Part shown: positions 24,698 to 35,545 of the stretch, in pieces
Layout of the letters: each line of letters begins with the position of its first letter
Numbering within the stretch: position 1 is the stretch's first letter
Assembly (NCBI RefSeq): GCF_014851395.1
Contig: NW_024041150.1
Span: 13,974,137 to 14,038,136 of the forward strand
Origin: Micropterus salmoides
Lineage: Eukaryota > Chordata > Actinopteri > Centrarchiformes > Centrarchidae
Reading direction: 5' to 3'
Length of the DNA: 64,000 nucleotides
The notes under the pieces: generated by a model
Databases searched by the model: none
Seen by the model: only the letters and a program-made list of their open reading frames with translations
What the model was told of the DNA's origin: nothing
Translations under genes and position numbers: made by a program

Positions 24698-24906
24698 CGC
24701 GTTATGAGTCGGTCCCCCAACGATATGTCGACCTGTGAAAATATTGTACATCCAGGGTAGTTGATAAAGCCCACTTCGTCTGCTTGATCCAGGTTTCCGC
24801 CATTAGTTTTGGTGATTTTTACGCGTGTGTACAGAAACGTATTGTTTAGATCCAAGTAGTCCTCTGTACTAGCTGGAATGAAAAATTCAAGGGGTGCAGC
24901 CGTCAT
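24698..24906 (-). pseudogene. Polinton/adintovirus-type major capsid fragment
   Basis: The frame reads PLEFFIPASTEDYLDLNN...LYTRVKIT...FSQVDISLGDRL, resembling an N-terminal region of the double-jelly-roll capsid of Maverick/Polinton elements (the family of C. elegans F54H12.2). It starts directly at the end of the integrase block, so its own start and any intervening genes were deleted. It stops where LINE copy A begins. Only about 70 residues remain. Confidence 0.55.
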
Positions 24907-25819
24907 CGTCTTTTAACCTGTAAACAGGAGGGTCCCTTGACACGCATTCCTTTACAGTGAAATATTCATTAGTATAATTTTGCTCATAACCTCTTTTAAA
25001 AGGGCCGTGTAGTTTTGAAATTCTTACAGTATCGCCCACCTCATATTTAAAATGAATTACTCTTTTATCTTTTGTTTTATAAAAGTTGTTAAATACGATA
25101 TCTTCATTGTCTTTTGTTACATCAATCGGTTTCATTTTGATTGTAGGAGGTGACTAAATCCTGCAATATATCTACATATTGTTTAGAAATATTGGCTGTT
25201 AAATAATGCCACATTTTAGATTTCAGAGTCCTGTTAAAGCGCTCTACTACAGATGCCTTAGTCTCATTTGACGTGGTAAAGTTTACAATACTATTAATTT
25301 TTATTAACGTGTCGAAATCTTAATTTAAGATCTCTTTTCCCTCGTCTGTTTGAATTTTATGTGATATTCTACCTTCTGCTAAGATGTCTTTAAAGGATGC
25401 TGTGACGCATTTACCACTCTTATTTTTTAAACAATGCACCCATCTGTGTAAGGAAACAAATCTATACACGTTAATAAATAGCGTACCCCATCATTTTCAG
25501 CAGAATAAGCGGACATGTCAACTAGATCTAGCTGGAATTGCCAATCTATTGAATTCACTAAAACCTTGTTTCTCTTAAAATGCACTGGAGCCGTCTTGTG
25601 TGGAGTATAGACATCTTGCTTCATGAGCCAGTTTTCTACGTCTGAATCTGCGTGCCAAACTCCAGTAGTGTCAAATATGGCCTTTTTAAGTTTTTGCATG
25701 CCTCCGTAACCCCCTGTGTTTTCTGTCGCATTGTATATATTTCTCATCACCTCCTCCATGATCTTTGTTACAAAGACTGACGCTTCAACATCTGTGTTCA
25801 AGTATTTTATTTCCAACAA
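24907..25819 (-). pseudogene. Polinton-type integrase pseudogene
   Basis: The N-terminal block (25427-25819) carries an upstream helical region and the core start FQLDLVDMSAY...YLLTCIDLF. The first D lies in DLVDM and the second strand in LLTCIDLF, as in rve-type integrases. It then hits a stop. The next stretch (about 25140-25300) contains ASVVERFNRTLK, which includes the third catalytic acid (E), in a broken frame. The last block (24887-25135) reads YEVGDTVRISK and PPVYRLKDDDG, the chromo/SH3-like C-terminal region. At least one stop and one frame break make it non-functional. I do not restore it. Confidence 0.65.
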
Positions 25820-26640
25820 CTAAATTTTTTATTATTAATTATTATTATTATTGTTATTTTTAATAAATGTTTTGAATAATTTTTTATTAATACATTTTTT
25901 TATTAATCAAAAATGTATTCACGTGCATGAGTGTTAAATGCATCATGCTTTGCTGGCCTTTATTAACTACTGAGGTTACTTCAATCAGTCACACCTGCAT
26001 GTGTGTTGATTCAGCAGTGATGCTATTAAAAGTTGATCTACAGGAGAAACATATCTGAAAGCAACCCAGAATGCCTGAGAGCTGCTCTGCATTATATTCT
26101 GTTACAGTTTTAGATTTTAAATTGTTTTATTATACCTTTAAGGTCCTTTAAATCAGAAAAACTCTTTTTCCAAGAGTGTCCTGGCCAAGGCAGGCAGTAG
26201 TACAATTGCACATTTAAGATGGAAATAAATAATCAGTTACAAGGTCATAAAATATCAAAATGTTGTTAAATACTCACCACAATTCAGCAACACCTACATT
26301 TTGTGTGTCCCTTTACATTAAGAATTTCCACAATAAATTGATGCAGAAAAGGCAGAAATTTGTGCAGAAAAACACCAGAATGCAGGAAATGAAGTGTTTA
26401 ATAATCACAATTTTCTGGAGGAGTACACCCAGACCCCCCTGTTCATACTGTCGCAGTTTTGTTCTTATATTATTATAATTATTACAATTTAGCAACATCA
26501 AAATGAGACAGTTAATAGTGTTGTTCTGGGTTTTGTTGTGCTGTATAAGTAGAGGATGTTTACTGTTTTACTGCTTTACAGACTTAACTTTGGGGTGGGG
26601 GGTGGGTCAATTATTATGTGAAGATATGAAGTTTTATGGA
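25820..26640. other. AT-rich intergenic DNA, no gene recognised
   Basis: Starts with a (TTA)n-like stretch (25825-25910). Short reading frames show no signature. Confidence 0.5.
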
Positions 26641-27480
26641 CTGGGCTAAGCCCCCAGTGTTTCAAGATCCTAAAAACGCCCCTGACAGGCCATAAGCACT
26701 ACGTCTTATTAGGCCAGTGGTTAAGCCATTACCTATCTGATCCAAAGATTGAGGTTTCAATCTTCTGCAAATTCATCAAATGTTTGCCGGCCTAACCATC
26801 CTCCAAAACAAAATTACAAAATTTTCTACACACGCCAGGCAGGTTGACAACCAGCAAAAAGTCGTCCGTTTTGGATTCAATTTTTATATTTGGGGATTTA
26901 CACATTCCGCACTTTACTCCTTGTAGAGAATTTGTCAGATCGTCTTCAAATTTTTGCTGTCCAGTCTTATCCCATCAATGATTACATGTTGTACAAATGG
27001 TGAGTTTTGTCGACCCTTGGCGTGGAGTGAAATATCAATGATTTGCCACGAAACAGGAAGTTGTTATAACTTAAGTGTACATGCTCACGTCTCTACCAAA
27101 TTTTACATGTGTGATAACAGTCCCGCCCTGAACACATCCATATGCCATGATTCACTCAAAGTCATAGCGCCATGCGTCATGCTGTGATATGTTGGCAATA
27201 TCAACTTGTCCCAGAAAAGCCTTAACACAGTGATGATGCTATGTTGTGAACAGCGTGTTCCAATATTCCACGCTTTGCCGAGACACTGTACATGCTCACG
27301 TCTCTACCAAATTTTACATGTGTGATAACAGTCCCGCCCTGAACACATCGGCAAACTCATATTCACTCATAGTCATAGCGCCACCTACTGGCAATAGGGA
27401 GTGACTACTTCTCTGCTGTGAACCACTTTTTGTAAGTGGGCCATATCTTCTTCAAAATTATCTCAGAAAGGTCACACATT
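26641..27480. repeat. Dispersed fish-type repeat with internal 211-bp period duplication
   Basis: A 63-base stretch (TGTACATGCTCACGTCTCTA... to GAACACATC) occurs at 27076-27138 and again at 27287-27349, followed by related text (TCACTCA.AGTCATAGCGCCA). The TAGCGCCACCTACTGGCAA motif at about 27376 is common in fish dispersed repeats (from memory). No coding content. Confidence 0.6.
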
Positions 27481-28935
27481 CATGATGTTGTAAAGCTTCT
27501 GAGTTTTCCTTCAACAGTGTATGCTTGGAGTGGCAGCAAAGTACCAAAAAAAGTTTGTGAAACGTTATACATGAATATATGAGTTTTTCAGCATGTCATC
27601 TAATGAGTCAGCACACTGAAAAGAATCATAGACCCATTTAGTCATGTCAACTTACTTCTTCTTTTTAACTCAAATAGCTCTGACAAGTTTTGGATTTTGA
27701 ACTCAACTGTATGAGTTTTACAAAGTTAAACTTGCATTAATTCATTGCATCATCACTATTTGACACTTTTGTCGTGTTGATTGAACGTATGTAAGAGTAC
27801 GAGGATTGCCTAGGTGCTGCGTCTTTTGAGTTTGAGAAAAATATATACATAATCAAGTAATTATTAGGGTTTAGCAAGTACATGGTTAAAACGAGTATCC
27901 GGTACAGATACTTTCTATGAGTATCATCAGAGCAAAATGTGTCAATATCTATTTTGTTATAAACTATAAATATATGAATATAAAAAAATCAATTACTATT
28001 CTCTGAAGCTCAATTCTGAGGCTGTTCTGTAAATGGTTTTCTAATAAATCTAGTAAGTTCTGATAGAAATTTCAGGCTTAAATAACTTCCAGTTAATACC
28101 ACCCACTTATAGATTAAGCCCCGCAAAATCTGAGTACAGATACAGAAAATTTTGTGTTCTTGCTCAGCCCTGCTAATTATACACTGCAGATAAGTCATAT
28201 ATTCAAATTCCAACCAAAATATAGACTATATAGAATATCAATAGAATATCTGTGGTAAACAAGACTAGTGCCACCGGTGGAAAGGGTTCCAGACAACGGC
28301 CTTAAGGCCCTTTCAGAAAGGAGGTGACGTCTGCTGCTATTTTGAACTTTGACTGCGGCGTGCACAGGCGCCCCAGCAAGCTACCCTGCCCCGTCACAAG
28401 TCATTGAAGATAATAGCAAAGTGGTGCTGTTGTTGTGGTCTGTCTTCAAGGCCCTTTATAGATGTAAACTGAAACAAATTTGGAATTTAAATCCCTTAAC
28501 TTGAAATGGAAAGTAGTATTAATTTGGTTAAGTTGCTTTAACTTGAAACTATGAGTTACAATAACTCAAACTTGTTCATTTAACTAACATTGGGACAACT
28601 AGAACACTGTAGTTATAACCACTTTATGAACTTAAATTTATGAGTTGAAACAAAGGCAATCTTCAAGTTGAGTTATCTGAACTTAAAAATGTGAGTTGAA
28701 GGGGTGTAGAATTGTATGTTTGTTAGACAAGTGAAAGCAAGTTTCCTTGAATGGACAATGTAATATAGATAGTTGTTTAAACTCACAGTGTTAAGTTAAT
28801 TAAACAAATTGTATAATGTAACATCATGAGTTGAAACAAAGCTTTTCTTAAAGTTGAGTTTACTCACATTTTTAAGGCAGCAATTGAACTTAAGTTTTTA
28901 AGTTGAACCACCTAGATAATTTTTTACAGTGCAGG
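27481..28935. repeat. AT-rich MITE-like sequence with AACTTAA/GAGTTGAA motifs
   Basis: Many copies of GAGTTGAAACAAAG, AACTTGAA and ACTTAAA in both orientations between about 27660 and 28930, ending in AATTTTTTACAGTGCAGG, suggest a non-autonomous DNA element family. No genes. A GC-richer patch lies at 28270-28440. Confidence 0.4.
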
Positions 28936-28999
28936 TGAGGCTGGGGAACATCACATCCAGCACCCGGACTATTAGCACTGGTGCTCCCCACTGCTCTTC

Positions 29000-29722
29000 T
29001 CCCTCTACACCAATGACTGCACCTCAGGAGACCCATTTGTCAACCTCCTGAAGTTCGCTGATGTCACAACGGTCATTGGCCTCATCTGGGACGGTGATGA
29101 GTCGGCCTACAGACGGGAGGTTGATCAGCTGGCTCTCTGGTGCGGTCAGAACAACCTAGAGCTTAACACGCTCAAAATTGTGGAGATGATCGTGGACTTT
29201 AGGAGGAGCCCCCCCACTCTACTTCCCATCACCATACTCAACAGCCCTGTGTCTGCTGTGGAATCCTTCAGGTTTCTGGGATCCACTATTTCCCAGGACC
29301 TAATGTGGGAACCAAACACTGACCCCATCATCAAGAAGGCCCAGCAGAGAATGTACTTCCTTCACCAGCTCAGGAAGCTCAACCTGGCTAATGAGCTGCT
29401 GATACACTTCTACACAGCCATCATCCAGTCTGTCCTCTGCACCTCCATCACTGTCTGGTTTGGATCTGCCACTAAAAAGGACAGGGGCAGACTACAACGG
29501 ACAGTCAGGACTGCAGAAAAAGATCATCTGTGCCAACCTGGCCTTCATACATTTACAGAGTCAGGAAACGGGCAGGAAACATCAGTGCAGATAAACCTCA
29601 CCCCGGTCACAACCTGTTCCAACTTCTCTCCATTGGTAGTCGCTACAGAGCACTGTACGCAAAAAACAACAGACTCAGGAACAGTTTCTTCCCAGAAGCC
29701 ATCACTCTGATGAACTGCTGAC
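29000..29722 (+). pseudogene. LINE reverse transcriptase pseudogene (FADV at the active site)
   Basis: The frame carries LLKFADVTTVIGLIWDGDES, where the catalytic pair is normally FADD (copy A keeps FADD). It then reads SAVESFRFLGSTISQD, AQQRMYFLHQLRKLNL and SVLCTSITVWFGSATKKDR. The D to V change plus the 5' truncation mean no active enzyme. The largest open block is 29180-29710. A further frame change occurs near 29540, after which another frame matches the family (SRVRKRAGNISAD-like, 29530-29721). Confidence 0.75.
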
Positions 29723-29856
29723 TCTGACTCTGACTCACAATGTCAGGAACCATTCCTGTGCAATAACCCAGGAACTCAGCCACCTGTTTACTGGCTACCA
29801 CCTCATCATTCTCTATTTCAGAGCTGTTCATACTGTTCATGTTCATATTGCATATG

Positions 29857-30042
29857 AATGGTGGTGCAGTGGTTAGCGCATGTTTGGTAGGTTCTCCAGT
29901 CAGTGCCGTTTGACCTGGCATGGCATTTCAATCTGGAGTTGGTCCCCGGGCGCTGTACAGCTGCCCACTGCTCCCTTCAGGGATGGGTTAAATACAGAGG
30001 ATGAATTTCGTTATGTGTATGTGACAACAAAGTACGTCTACG
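29857..30042 (+). mobile_element. tRNA-derived SINE inserted in LINE copy B 3'UTR
   Basis: The head GGTGGTGCAGTGGTTAGCGC is a pol III A-box type start. The tail reads GGGATGGGTTAAATACAGAGG...TTTCGTTATGTGTATGTGACAAC. Copy A has no such insert at the same place, and short similar flanks (ATATTGCATA and ATATTGTACA) fit a target-site duplication. Confidence 0.65.
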
Positions 30043-30499
30043 TTACGTTATATATATTGTACATACTGTATACCAAATCCTCCTACCTCAAGTACATTAC
30101 ACCTGCACATAATACTTTATTTCAGCATCCTTTGCACTACGCTCCATCACACTGTGTACTTTTATGCTTGTACCTGTATATCACATCCGCCTCCGACATG
30201 TACATAATAATAATAACAATATTAGTAATGAAAATTTACTTCTGCATCCTTTGCACTCTGATCATTGCAATATTGTCGCCCTCTGTTTTGTTTATAGTGT
30301 GTAAATATATGTGTTCTCTATACTGTAGCTTATGTTTCACTTTATTACTGTATGATTGTGTTATTGAATTATTAAGCACATCATGAGCATTGTACAATCC
30401 AGAGTCAAATTCCTCGTATATATGTGTGTACACATGTTTTTGGACATTTTGCTAAATGATTTGCTAAACGATTAATAGATTAATTTAAGTAAATCCCAG

Positions 30500-30790
30500 A
30501 TTCCATCCATCGTCGACCGCTTATCCTGTGTACAGGGTCGCGGGGGGCTGTAGCCAATCCCAGCTGAAATCGGGCAAAAGGTGGGGTACACCCTAGACAG
30601 GTCTCCAGTCCACCGCAGGGTCACACATAGACAAACAACCACTCACACCTAACGACAATTTAGGGTCATCAATTAACCTATTCTGCATGTCTTTGGACAG
30701 TGGGAGGAAGCTGGAGCACCCGGAGAGAACATGCAAAGAAGAAAGGCGACAGAAAGGCGACAGTGCTGACCACTGCACCACCGTGCCACA
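30500..30790. repeat. Common fish dispersed repeat
   Basis: CCATCCATCGTCGACCGCTTATCC, then GGGTCGCGGGGGGCTG...CAATCCCAGCTG, and ending GGAGAACATGCAAA. This wording is typical of a widespread teleost repeat (from memory). No coding content. Confidence 0.55.
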
Positions 30791-30835
30791 CTAAATACCA
30801 GATTACAGAACATAAATTACAATCTTAAAACTGTA

Positions 30836-31470
30836 AAACAGTCAATTCAAATTAGCTTTATTGGCATGAATGTATAACAACAATATTGCCAAAGCATCAT
30901 ACAAACTACATAACAATCAACCTTAAACATTTCATTAAACAAGTAATTAAAGCGTGTGCATGTGTTAGAAAAATTAAAATATATAAAAAATTAAAATAAC
31001 ATAAATAAATAAAACAGTAAGCGTGTGTTTAAAAAAAATGTAAAATTAAATAAATAAATGAAACAGTAAGCGTGTGTGTTAAAGACATAAAAATATATTA
31101 AAAATAAAATTAATAAAACAGTAATTTACTTTGTATTTTTGTCGTTTCTTTCCAGTATTCAGTATATTTTTCTTTTTGCTTGTTGATAATTTGGTTTGGT
31201 CTTTTTGAGTTGGTGTTGCTGCCCTGAGGCTGTTGGGGATTTGTTACTACAGAGAGCCTCAGGACCAGCTGACTAAGGCGACTCTTCTCTGGTTTCAGCT
31301 CCTGGTATGTTAGGGCTTTGTGATGTATGTCTGGTTTTAAGTGATTGTAAAACTGAATTGATCTTTTCTGTATTTTTAGTAAGAGGGTATTGAGGTGTTG
31401 GCCGAGCTCTGCTCTGCACAGATTATTTAGTGTTTTTCTCTGCACCTGCAGGATGCTCTTACAGAACTAT
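30836..31470 (-). mobile_element. LINE ORF2 C-terminal remnant and 3' tail
   Basis: The - strand frame 31110-31445 reads LNNLCRAELGQHLNTLLLKI, RSIQFYNHLK and INKQKEKYTEYWKETTKIQS, resembling the C-terminal region of fish LINE ORF2 proteins (family uncertain). Downstream, 30836-30900 (TCAATTCAAATTAGC) resembles a 3' end. The start is truncated. Confidence 0.55.
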
Positions 31471-33390
31471 GTTATCCTTATCATACTAGGATTAGCTCCA
31501 CACTTTAATACAAGAACAATGCTGCTTGTAGTGAGCATGGTGACTACCACCCGGTGCGTCTCACACAGACACTAAAGGGTACCTTTAGTATCAAATAATT
31601 AACGCTTTGTCACTCTTTCTCAAATCGTCAGTATATGACGCTGAGATGAGAAGGGGCTCAAATTTCATATAAATGACTAGTTCAAAATGTTTTGGGATCC
31701 GTGCAGTAGGCCTCAGCTGGCAGCCAGTGGCTGCAACGTATTCCTTCGGGGTAACTGCGCCTGTTAATATTAGATCCACAAAAAGGGCTTTTTTTGCCAC
31801 CCACATGCTCATATTGTTAAACCAGGTGTAAATGTCATATAATTGACTACAGAATATTTTGAATTTGTGCAGTAGATGGCTTCAGCTGGCACCCACAAAT
31901 GTCTGACTTTTGGCCATATACAGTAATCTTTGCGGGATAGGTCGGGGTTGGAGGGGCAGTAGGGTAATTAGTGTTTGTTCTGGCAAATTATACATTTCCT
32001 GTATTGTTTTATATCTCTGACAGTCTCCTATTCGGTGCCAGTCGTGCTTGTACATAAAGCCCTAAACCTCCTCTGACTGTTGTTTTATTGGGGGTTATTA
32101 TGAATATTCAAAAACATAAACAATGTGTCTCAGCCTAAAAAGGTTTCACTGTGCCCTTTGAAGCACCTTTAACTAGAATTTTGCTGGCTGTAAATTATAA
32201 AGTATAATTTAATAATAATAATAACTCTTTTCAATACAGGTGACAAAATGCTTCACAGCAATCAATGTAAAACAGACAAGTTGAATAAAAGTGTCACACA
32301 CAGTGGTCTGCAACAAATGAATTAACAAGTCAATGTACAATTAACTGAAAAATACAAAATAAATTACACATCACATAGTGGTTTGAATTCAATAAATAAA
32401 TCATAAACAAGTCAATATACAAAAAATTTAAAATACATCACACATTGAAAGCTATTTTGAATGAATTAATCTTAAGAAATGTGATGAAACAAGGAACAGA
32501 CTCTGCAGAGGAGCCTGATCTCCTCTAGTTGACTGTTCCAGAGTGTAGGGCCCTTGACAACAAAGGCCCTGAGTCCTTTGGTTTTTAGCCTAGACATTGA
32601 AATAGTTAACAGTGCCCTACCTGTCTGTGTCGGATATAACACAAGTCCTGGTCAAACACTATTCCAAGAGAACACTCTTATTTATTTTCTATTATACATG
32701 AACAATACATGTATAAAACAAAACAGGGCAAAACAAACAAACAAACAAAAACACATGACAGGTTTTGTTTGGCCTGGCATATCATATGTAACATTCACTA
32801 TTTTCAACCATTCACTCTTGTGTTGGAGGTCTGCCTTAAGCCATCTCTTCGTAATGGCCTTCTTACAGGCTGCCAGCATGAAAGCCAGAGTACATGTGAA
32901 TGATTTACATTTATTGCGCCACTGTTGCTAACATGGTTGTGCCATATTCAATAATTTACTCCTGTTTTTTTGTGAAATAAAAAATCTAATTACATTCTTC
33001 CAACAGTGTTCTCTCCACATATGTGAAGATGTTGTAGATTGTTGTGTTCTCCAAATAAATAATTAAATTAAATAATACTTTTGGGTTTGGTGAAGTAAAT
33101 TGCTAGAGCATCATTAACAGTAATTGTATTTCTTCATTAAGGTCTTCATGTAGAAAGCATGAATTTTGCAGGCCTTGGATTTGCGCTCTGCTTTGTATAC
33201 CTCTTACTTTAGTGAGTTGTGGTCGTTAAGCCAAGGTGATACTGTTGAAGAAAATGTGTTACTGGTTCTGATTGGGGGACGAATACATATTAAACACTAC
33301 ACTCCGATGACCAAATACACAGATATTCATAAGTTTTATCCTTTATCATGTGCAGTGCAGAAATTCTCCCACAAGAGCATCACTAGGACA
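31471..33390. other. No gene recognised
   Basis: AT-rich intergenic DNA with (AAT)n at 32210-32222 and (AAAC)n at 32730-32748. Several short frames show no family signature. Confidence 0.5.
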
Positions 33391-33409
33391 ACATATATAA
33401 ATATAGGCC

Positions 33410-33490
33410 TAGACTGTGGCCGGGTTTGAACCCACTACCTTCTTAATATGAGGCAACAGTGCTAACCGCTGCACCACCGCACCACCCTCC
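33410..33490 (-). mobile_element. tRNA-derived SINE head
   Basis: The reverse complement reads GTGGTGCAGCGGTTAGC (A-box) and GGTTCAAACCC (B-box) at proper spacing. Its tail is not clearly delimited. Confidence 0.6.
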
Positions 33491-33504
33491 TGCTTGACAC
33501 CCTC

Positions 33505-33655
33505 TGCTACAATTATTGTTACGAGTCCTATTGTTATAATTGTTATTATAATCATTAACATTACAGTTATTATCATTAACACTGTGCCATTTTTCATTCA
33601 GGCTATAGCAACATTGCCTTTACTGTCTGCACCACTGTGTTTATATTGTGTAGGC
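33505..33655 (+). mobile_element. L2-like LINE 3'UTR fragment
   Basis: It matches 52665-52800 (CCTATTGTTAT..TCATTAACATTACA, CTATAGCAACAT, TATTGTGTAGGCT), the 3'UTR of the L2-like copy at 52130-53090. Confidence 0.6.
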
Positions 33656-34050
33656 TAAAATGCTATTAGGGTTAGGTGGACAATAAACTAGGAGAAATAA
33701 AGTAGGCTGATACTTGTTAACACAAAATATTAGGCTTTCAAAGGAGGAAAACCCAGGATACAGAGTTATAGAAGAAATTATCTCTGTAGATATTGCCCCT
33801 CCTGCTGGGTCTCGCTTATTTTGTTTTCTTCGTCTCTTTTTTACCTTTTGCATTTTTATGTTTATTTGGTCATCTGTGGTCTTGCCATTTTAGTTTCATA
33901 AATACTTTTGGTGTTTTGCAATATGTACACTGACATATATAATAGATAATGTTAGAATGTCTTTGTATTGAGGGAATGTATATCATCTCTGATGACTTGT
34001 ATGCCTTTGTAAAACCCAATAAACAAACATTTACATAAGGGCACCCAGTG
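33656..34050. other. No gene recognised upstream of the lectin gene
   Basis: Intergenic, AT-rich. No element identified. Confidence 0.5.
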
Positions 34051-34057
34051 CTTTTTG

Positions 34058-34065
34058 CATATATA
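34058..34065 (+). promoter_or_regulatory. Candidate TATA box of the lectin gene
   Basis: CATATATA about 105 bp before the first ATG of the lectin. Position is plausible for a TATA box if the transcript starts near 34090; no other support. Confidence 0.35.
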
Positions 34066-34164
34066 GGCTGGTGTTACATTTCCCTATTTTCCTAAAAACC
34101 GCAACTGTACAGGTAGTGTTTCCTCTTTGTGGTGCACATCGACACACGCAGTCCACAGAGCAGC

Positions 34165-34207
34165 ATGATGATGGAGAGGATCTTACTGGGAGTCTTGTAT
34201 CTGTCAG
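34165..34207 (+). CDS. Lectin exon 1 (signal peptide)
   Basis: MMMERILLGVLYLS followed by CTGTCAG|GTCAGTG, phase 1. Confidence 0.8.
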
Positions 34208-35400
34208 GTCAGTGAAGTCTTTGATAATGTCAGACAGTGTTAATTATTGTGGAAAACTGTAATACTGAAGAAAAAACATAGTTTTGAGAAACCTTACAAT
34301 AAAGAAAATGGTGTCGTCCTCAGGGCAGCACATCTTCGCCACTGGCCTACTCCATCAGTACCACTATGTTGTTGATTTAAAGACTTGGACTGAAGCTCAG
34401 GCCTACTGCAGAGATATGTACACAGACCTGGCCACCATCAACACTGCTGAAGAAATGAATCAATTTATCAACACAATTTCATCTGTTGGTCACAACCTTG
34501 AGGTCTGGATTGGCCTGTACAGTTTTATCAACTGGAGGTGGTCAAACCAAAGTAGGGCTGAGTATAGGAGCTGGGAAATAAGCAGCAACGAACCAAACTT
34601 TAAATTAGGTAAGGAGTTCTGTGTGACCATCGTAAATGGAGGATGGTGGGATGAAGATTGCTCAAAGGAATATTCATTCATCTGTTATAGTGGTGAGTAC
34701 ACAGCAAAGCACACTGGCATTCACTACATGTTCCTCTTGAAGACAAATCCCCCCTTTTCTCTAACTGCAGGAACACAGCAGGATCCTGTATTTGTTTTTG
34801 TGAACGAAAATAGGAAGTGGTCCAGTGCTCAGAGGTACTGCAGGGAGAACTTTACAGACCTGGCCACAGTGAGGGATGACACTGAGAACCAGCAGATCCA
34901 GAACTTGGTGCCGAGTGGATCTCGAGCATGGATCGGTTTGTTCAGAGATCCTAACATTCACTGGTCTGATGGGAGTGGCTCCTCCTTCAGATACTGGGAT
35001 GACGTTTCAAACTCAATTCACCAGAGTGTGATTTGCGTTGTTGCAGTTTTGCAGAGTTCAGGAAAATGGAGGACAATGTCCTGTCATAGTAGGTTCCCAT
35101 TTGTCTGCTACAGCGTTCTTCCAGCTGGTGAGTAGTTTGCTGCCTTTAAGTAAGAGAATGCTGCATTATGAATAACACATGTTAGAGTCTACTCAAACAT
35201 GAAAGATGTGCTGAATCACATTTATGAATGAGGCGTCAGAAATAATACTCCTCTCCTCCTTCTGTGTCTAAGAACCAGTAATGAGGCAGGTGGTTAAGCT
35301 GAGGATAAAGCCGGAGAACTCCTCGGTGGATCTAAATGACCCTGCTGTGAAAACAGACATCCTGAAAAAGGTCTCCAAACTTCACCCTGAAATACTTTAA
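34165..35400 (+). CDS. Secreted C-type lectin with two CTLDs
   Basis: Four coding exons, 34165-34207, 34324-34692, 34771-35127 and 35273-35400, total 897 nt, 298 residues plus stop. All introns are GT/AG in phase 1. Exon 1 encodes a hydrophobic signal peptide (ERILLGVLYLSG). Exons 2 and 3 each encode one C-type lectin domain, and exon 4 a tail (VVKLRIKPENSSVDLNDPAV). CTLD1 has WIGL, an EPN triplet and WWDEDC, the pattern of mannose-type Ca2+ sites. CTLD2 has WIGLF but neither EPN nor a clear WND, so it may not bind sugar through Ca2+. There is no transmembrane segment. The architecture matches a teleost expansion of secreted two-domain lectins annotated as mannose-receptor-like. Three ATGs lie in frame at 34165, 34168 and 34171; I take the first. 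Confidence 0.88.
34324..34692 (+). CDS. Lectin exon 2 (CTLD1)
   Basis: Acceptor CCTCAG|GGCAGC, donor GTG|GTGAGT. It carries WTEAQAYCRDMYTDLATI, WIGLYSF, NEPN and DEDCSKEYSFICY; four canonical CTLD cysteines can be picked out. Confidence 0.88.
34771..35127 (+). CDS. Lectin exon 3 (CTLD2)
   Basis: Acceptor AACTGCAG, donor CTG|GTGAGT. It carries WSSAQRYCRENFTDLATV, WIGLFRD, FRYWDD and a closing FPFVCY. The EPN/QPD sugar motif is absent. Confidence 0.88.
35273..35400 (+). CDS. Lectin exon 4 (C-terminal tail)
   Basis: Acceptor TGTCTAAG, stop TAA at 35398-35400. It encodes a hydrophilic 42-residue tail with a VDLNDPAV motif seen in fish lectins of this type (from memory). Confidence 0.8.
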
Positions 35401-35524
35401 ATGGCAGCATGTTGTTGTTTGGTCATGTACTTTTCTTTGTGTTTTCCCTGGACAACTGAAAAAACTTTATTATGCTACAATATTCTTGATTTTTTAGACT
35501 GCAAATGAATGCCTTTATGATCAC

Positions 35525-35530
35525 AATAAA
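35525..35530 (+). promoter_or_regulatory. Poly(A) signal AATAAA, lectin gene
   Basis: AATAAA 125 bp after the lectin stop codon, a fitting distance for its 3' end. Confidence 0.6.
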
Positions 35531-35545
35531 TTACTTCCAAACTTA

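Larger units (their letters stand above)
24698..25819 (-). mobile_element. Maverick/Polinton-like (adintovirus-like) remnant: integrase and capsid pieces
   Basis: Three reading blocks on the - strand have, in order, integrase-like core, integrase C-terminal and major-capsid-like content. They are broken by stops and frameshifts and end where LINE copy A begins. Families are recognised from established Maverick/Polinton biology: large self-synthesising DNA elements that encode a retroviral-type integrase and double-jelly-roll capsid proteins. No terminal inverted repeat or 6-bp duplication is visible, so it is an internal fragment. No polymerase or packaging ATPase piece is present in the window. 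Confidence 0.65.
28936..30440 (+). mobile_element. LINE copy B: 5'-truncated non-LTR retrotransposon with SINE insertion
   Basis: Same family as copy A but in opposite orientation. The RT region starts inside QVRLGNITSSTRTISTGAP, lacks a short segment after GAP, and then runs to a normal ORF2 end (FFPEAITLMNC, stop near 29719). The 3'UTR matches copy A piece by piece (GCATCCTTTGCACT, CTCCATCACACTGTGTAC, AAGCACATC.TGAGCA) and is split by a SINE at about 29857-30042. Confidence 0.8.

Noticed and set aside
33410..33490. A functional tRNA gene
   Set aside because: A-box and B-box are present, but the acceptor stem does not pair and the sequence matches a SINE head.
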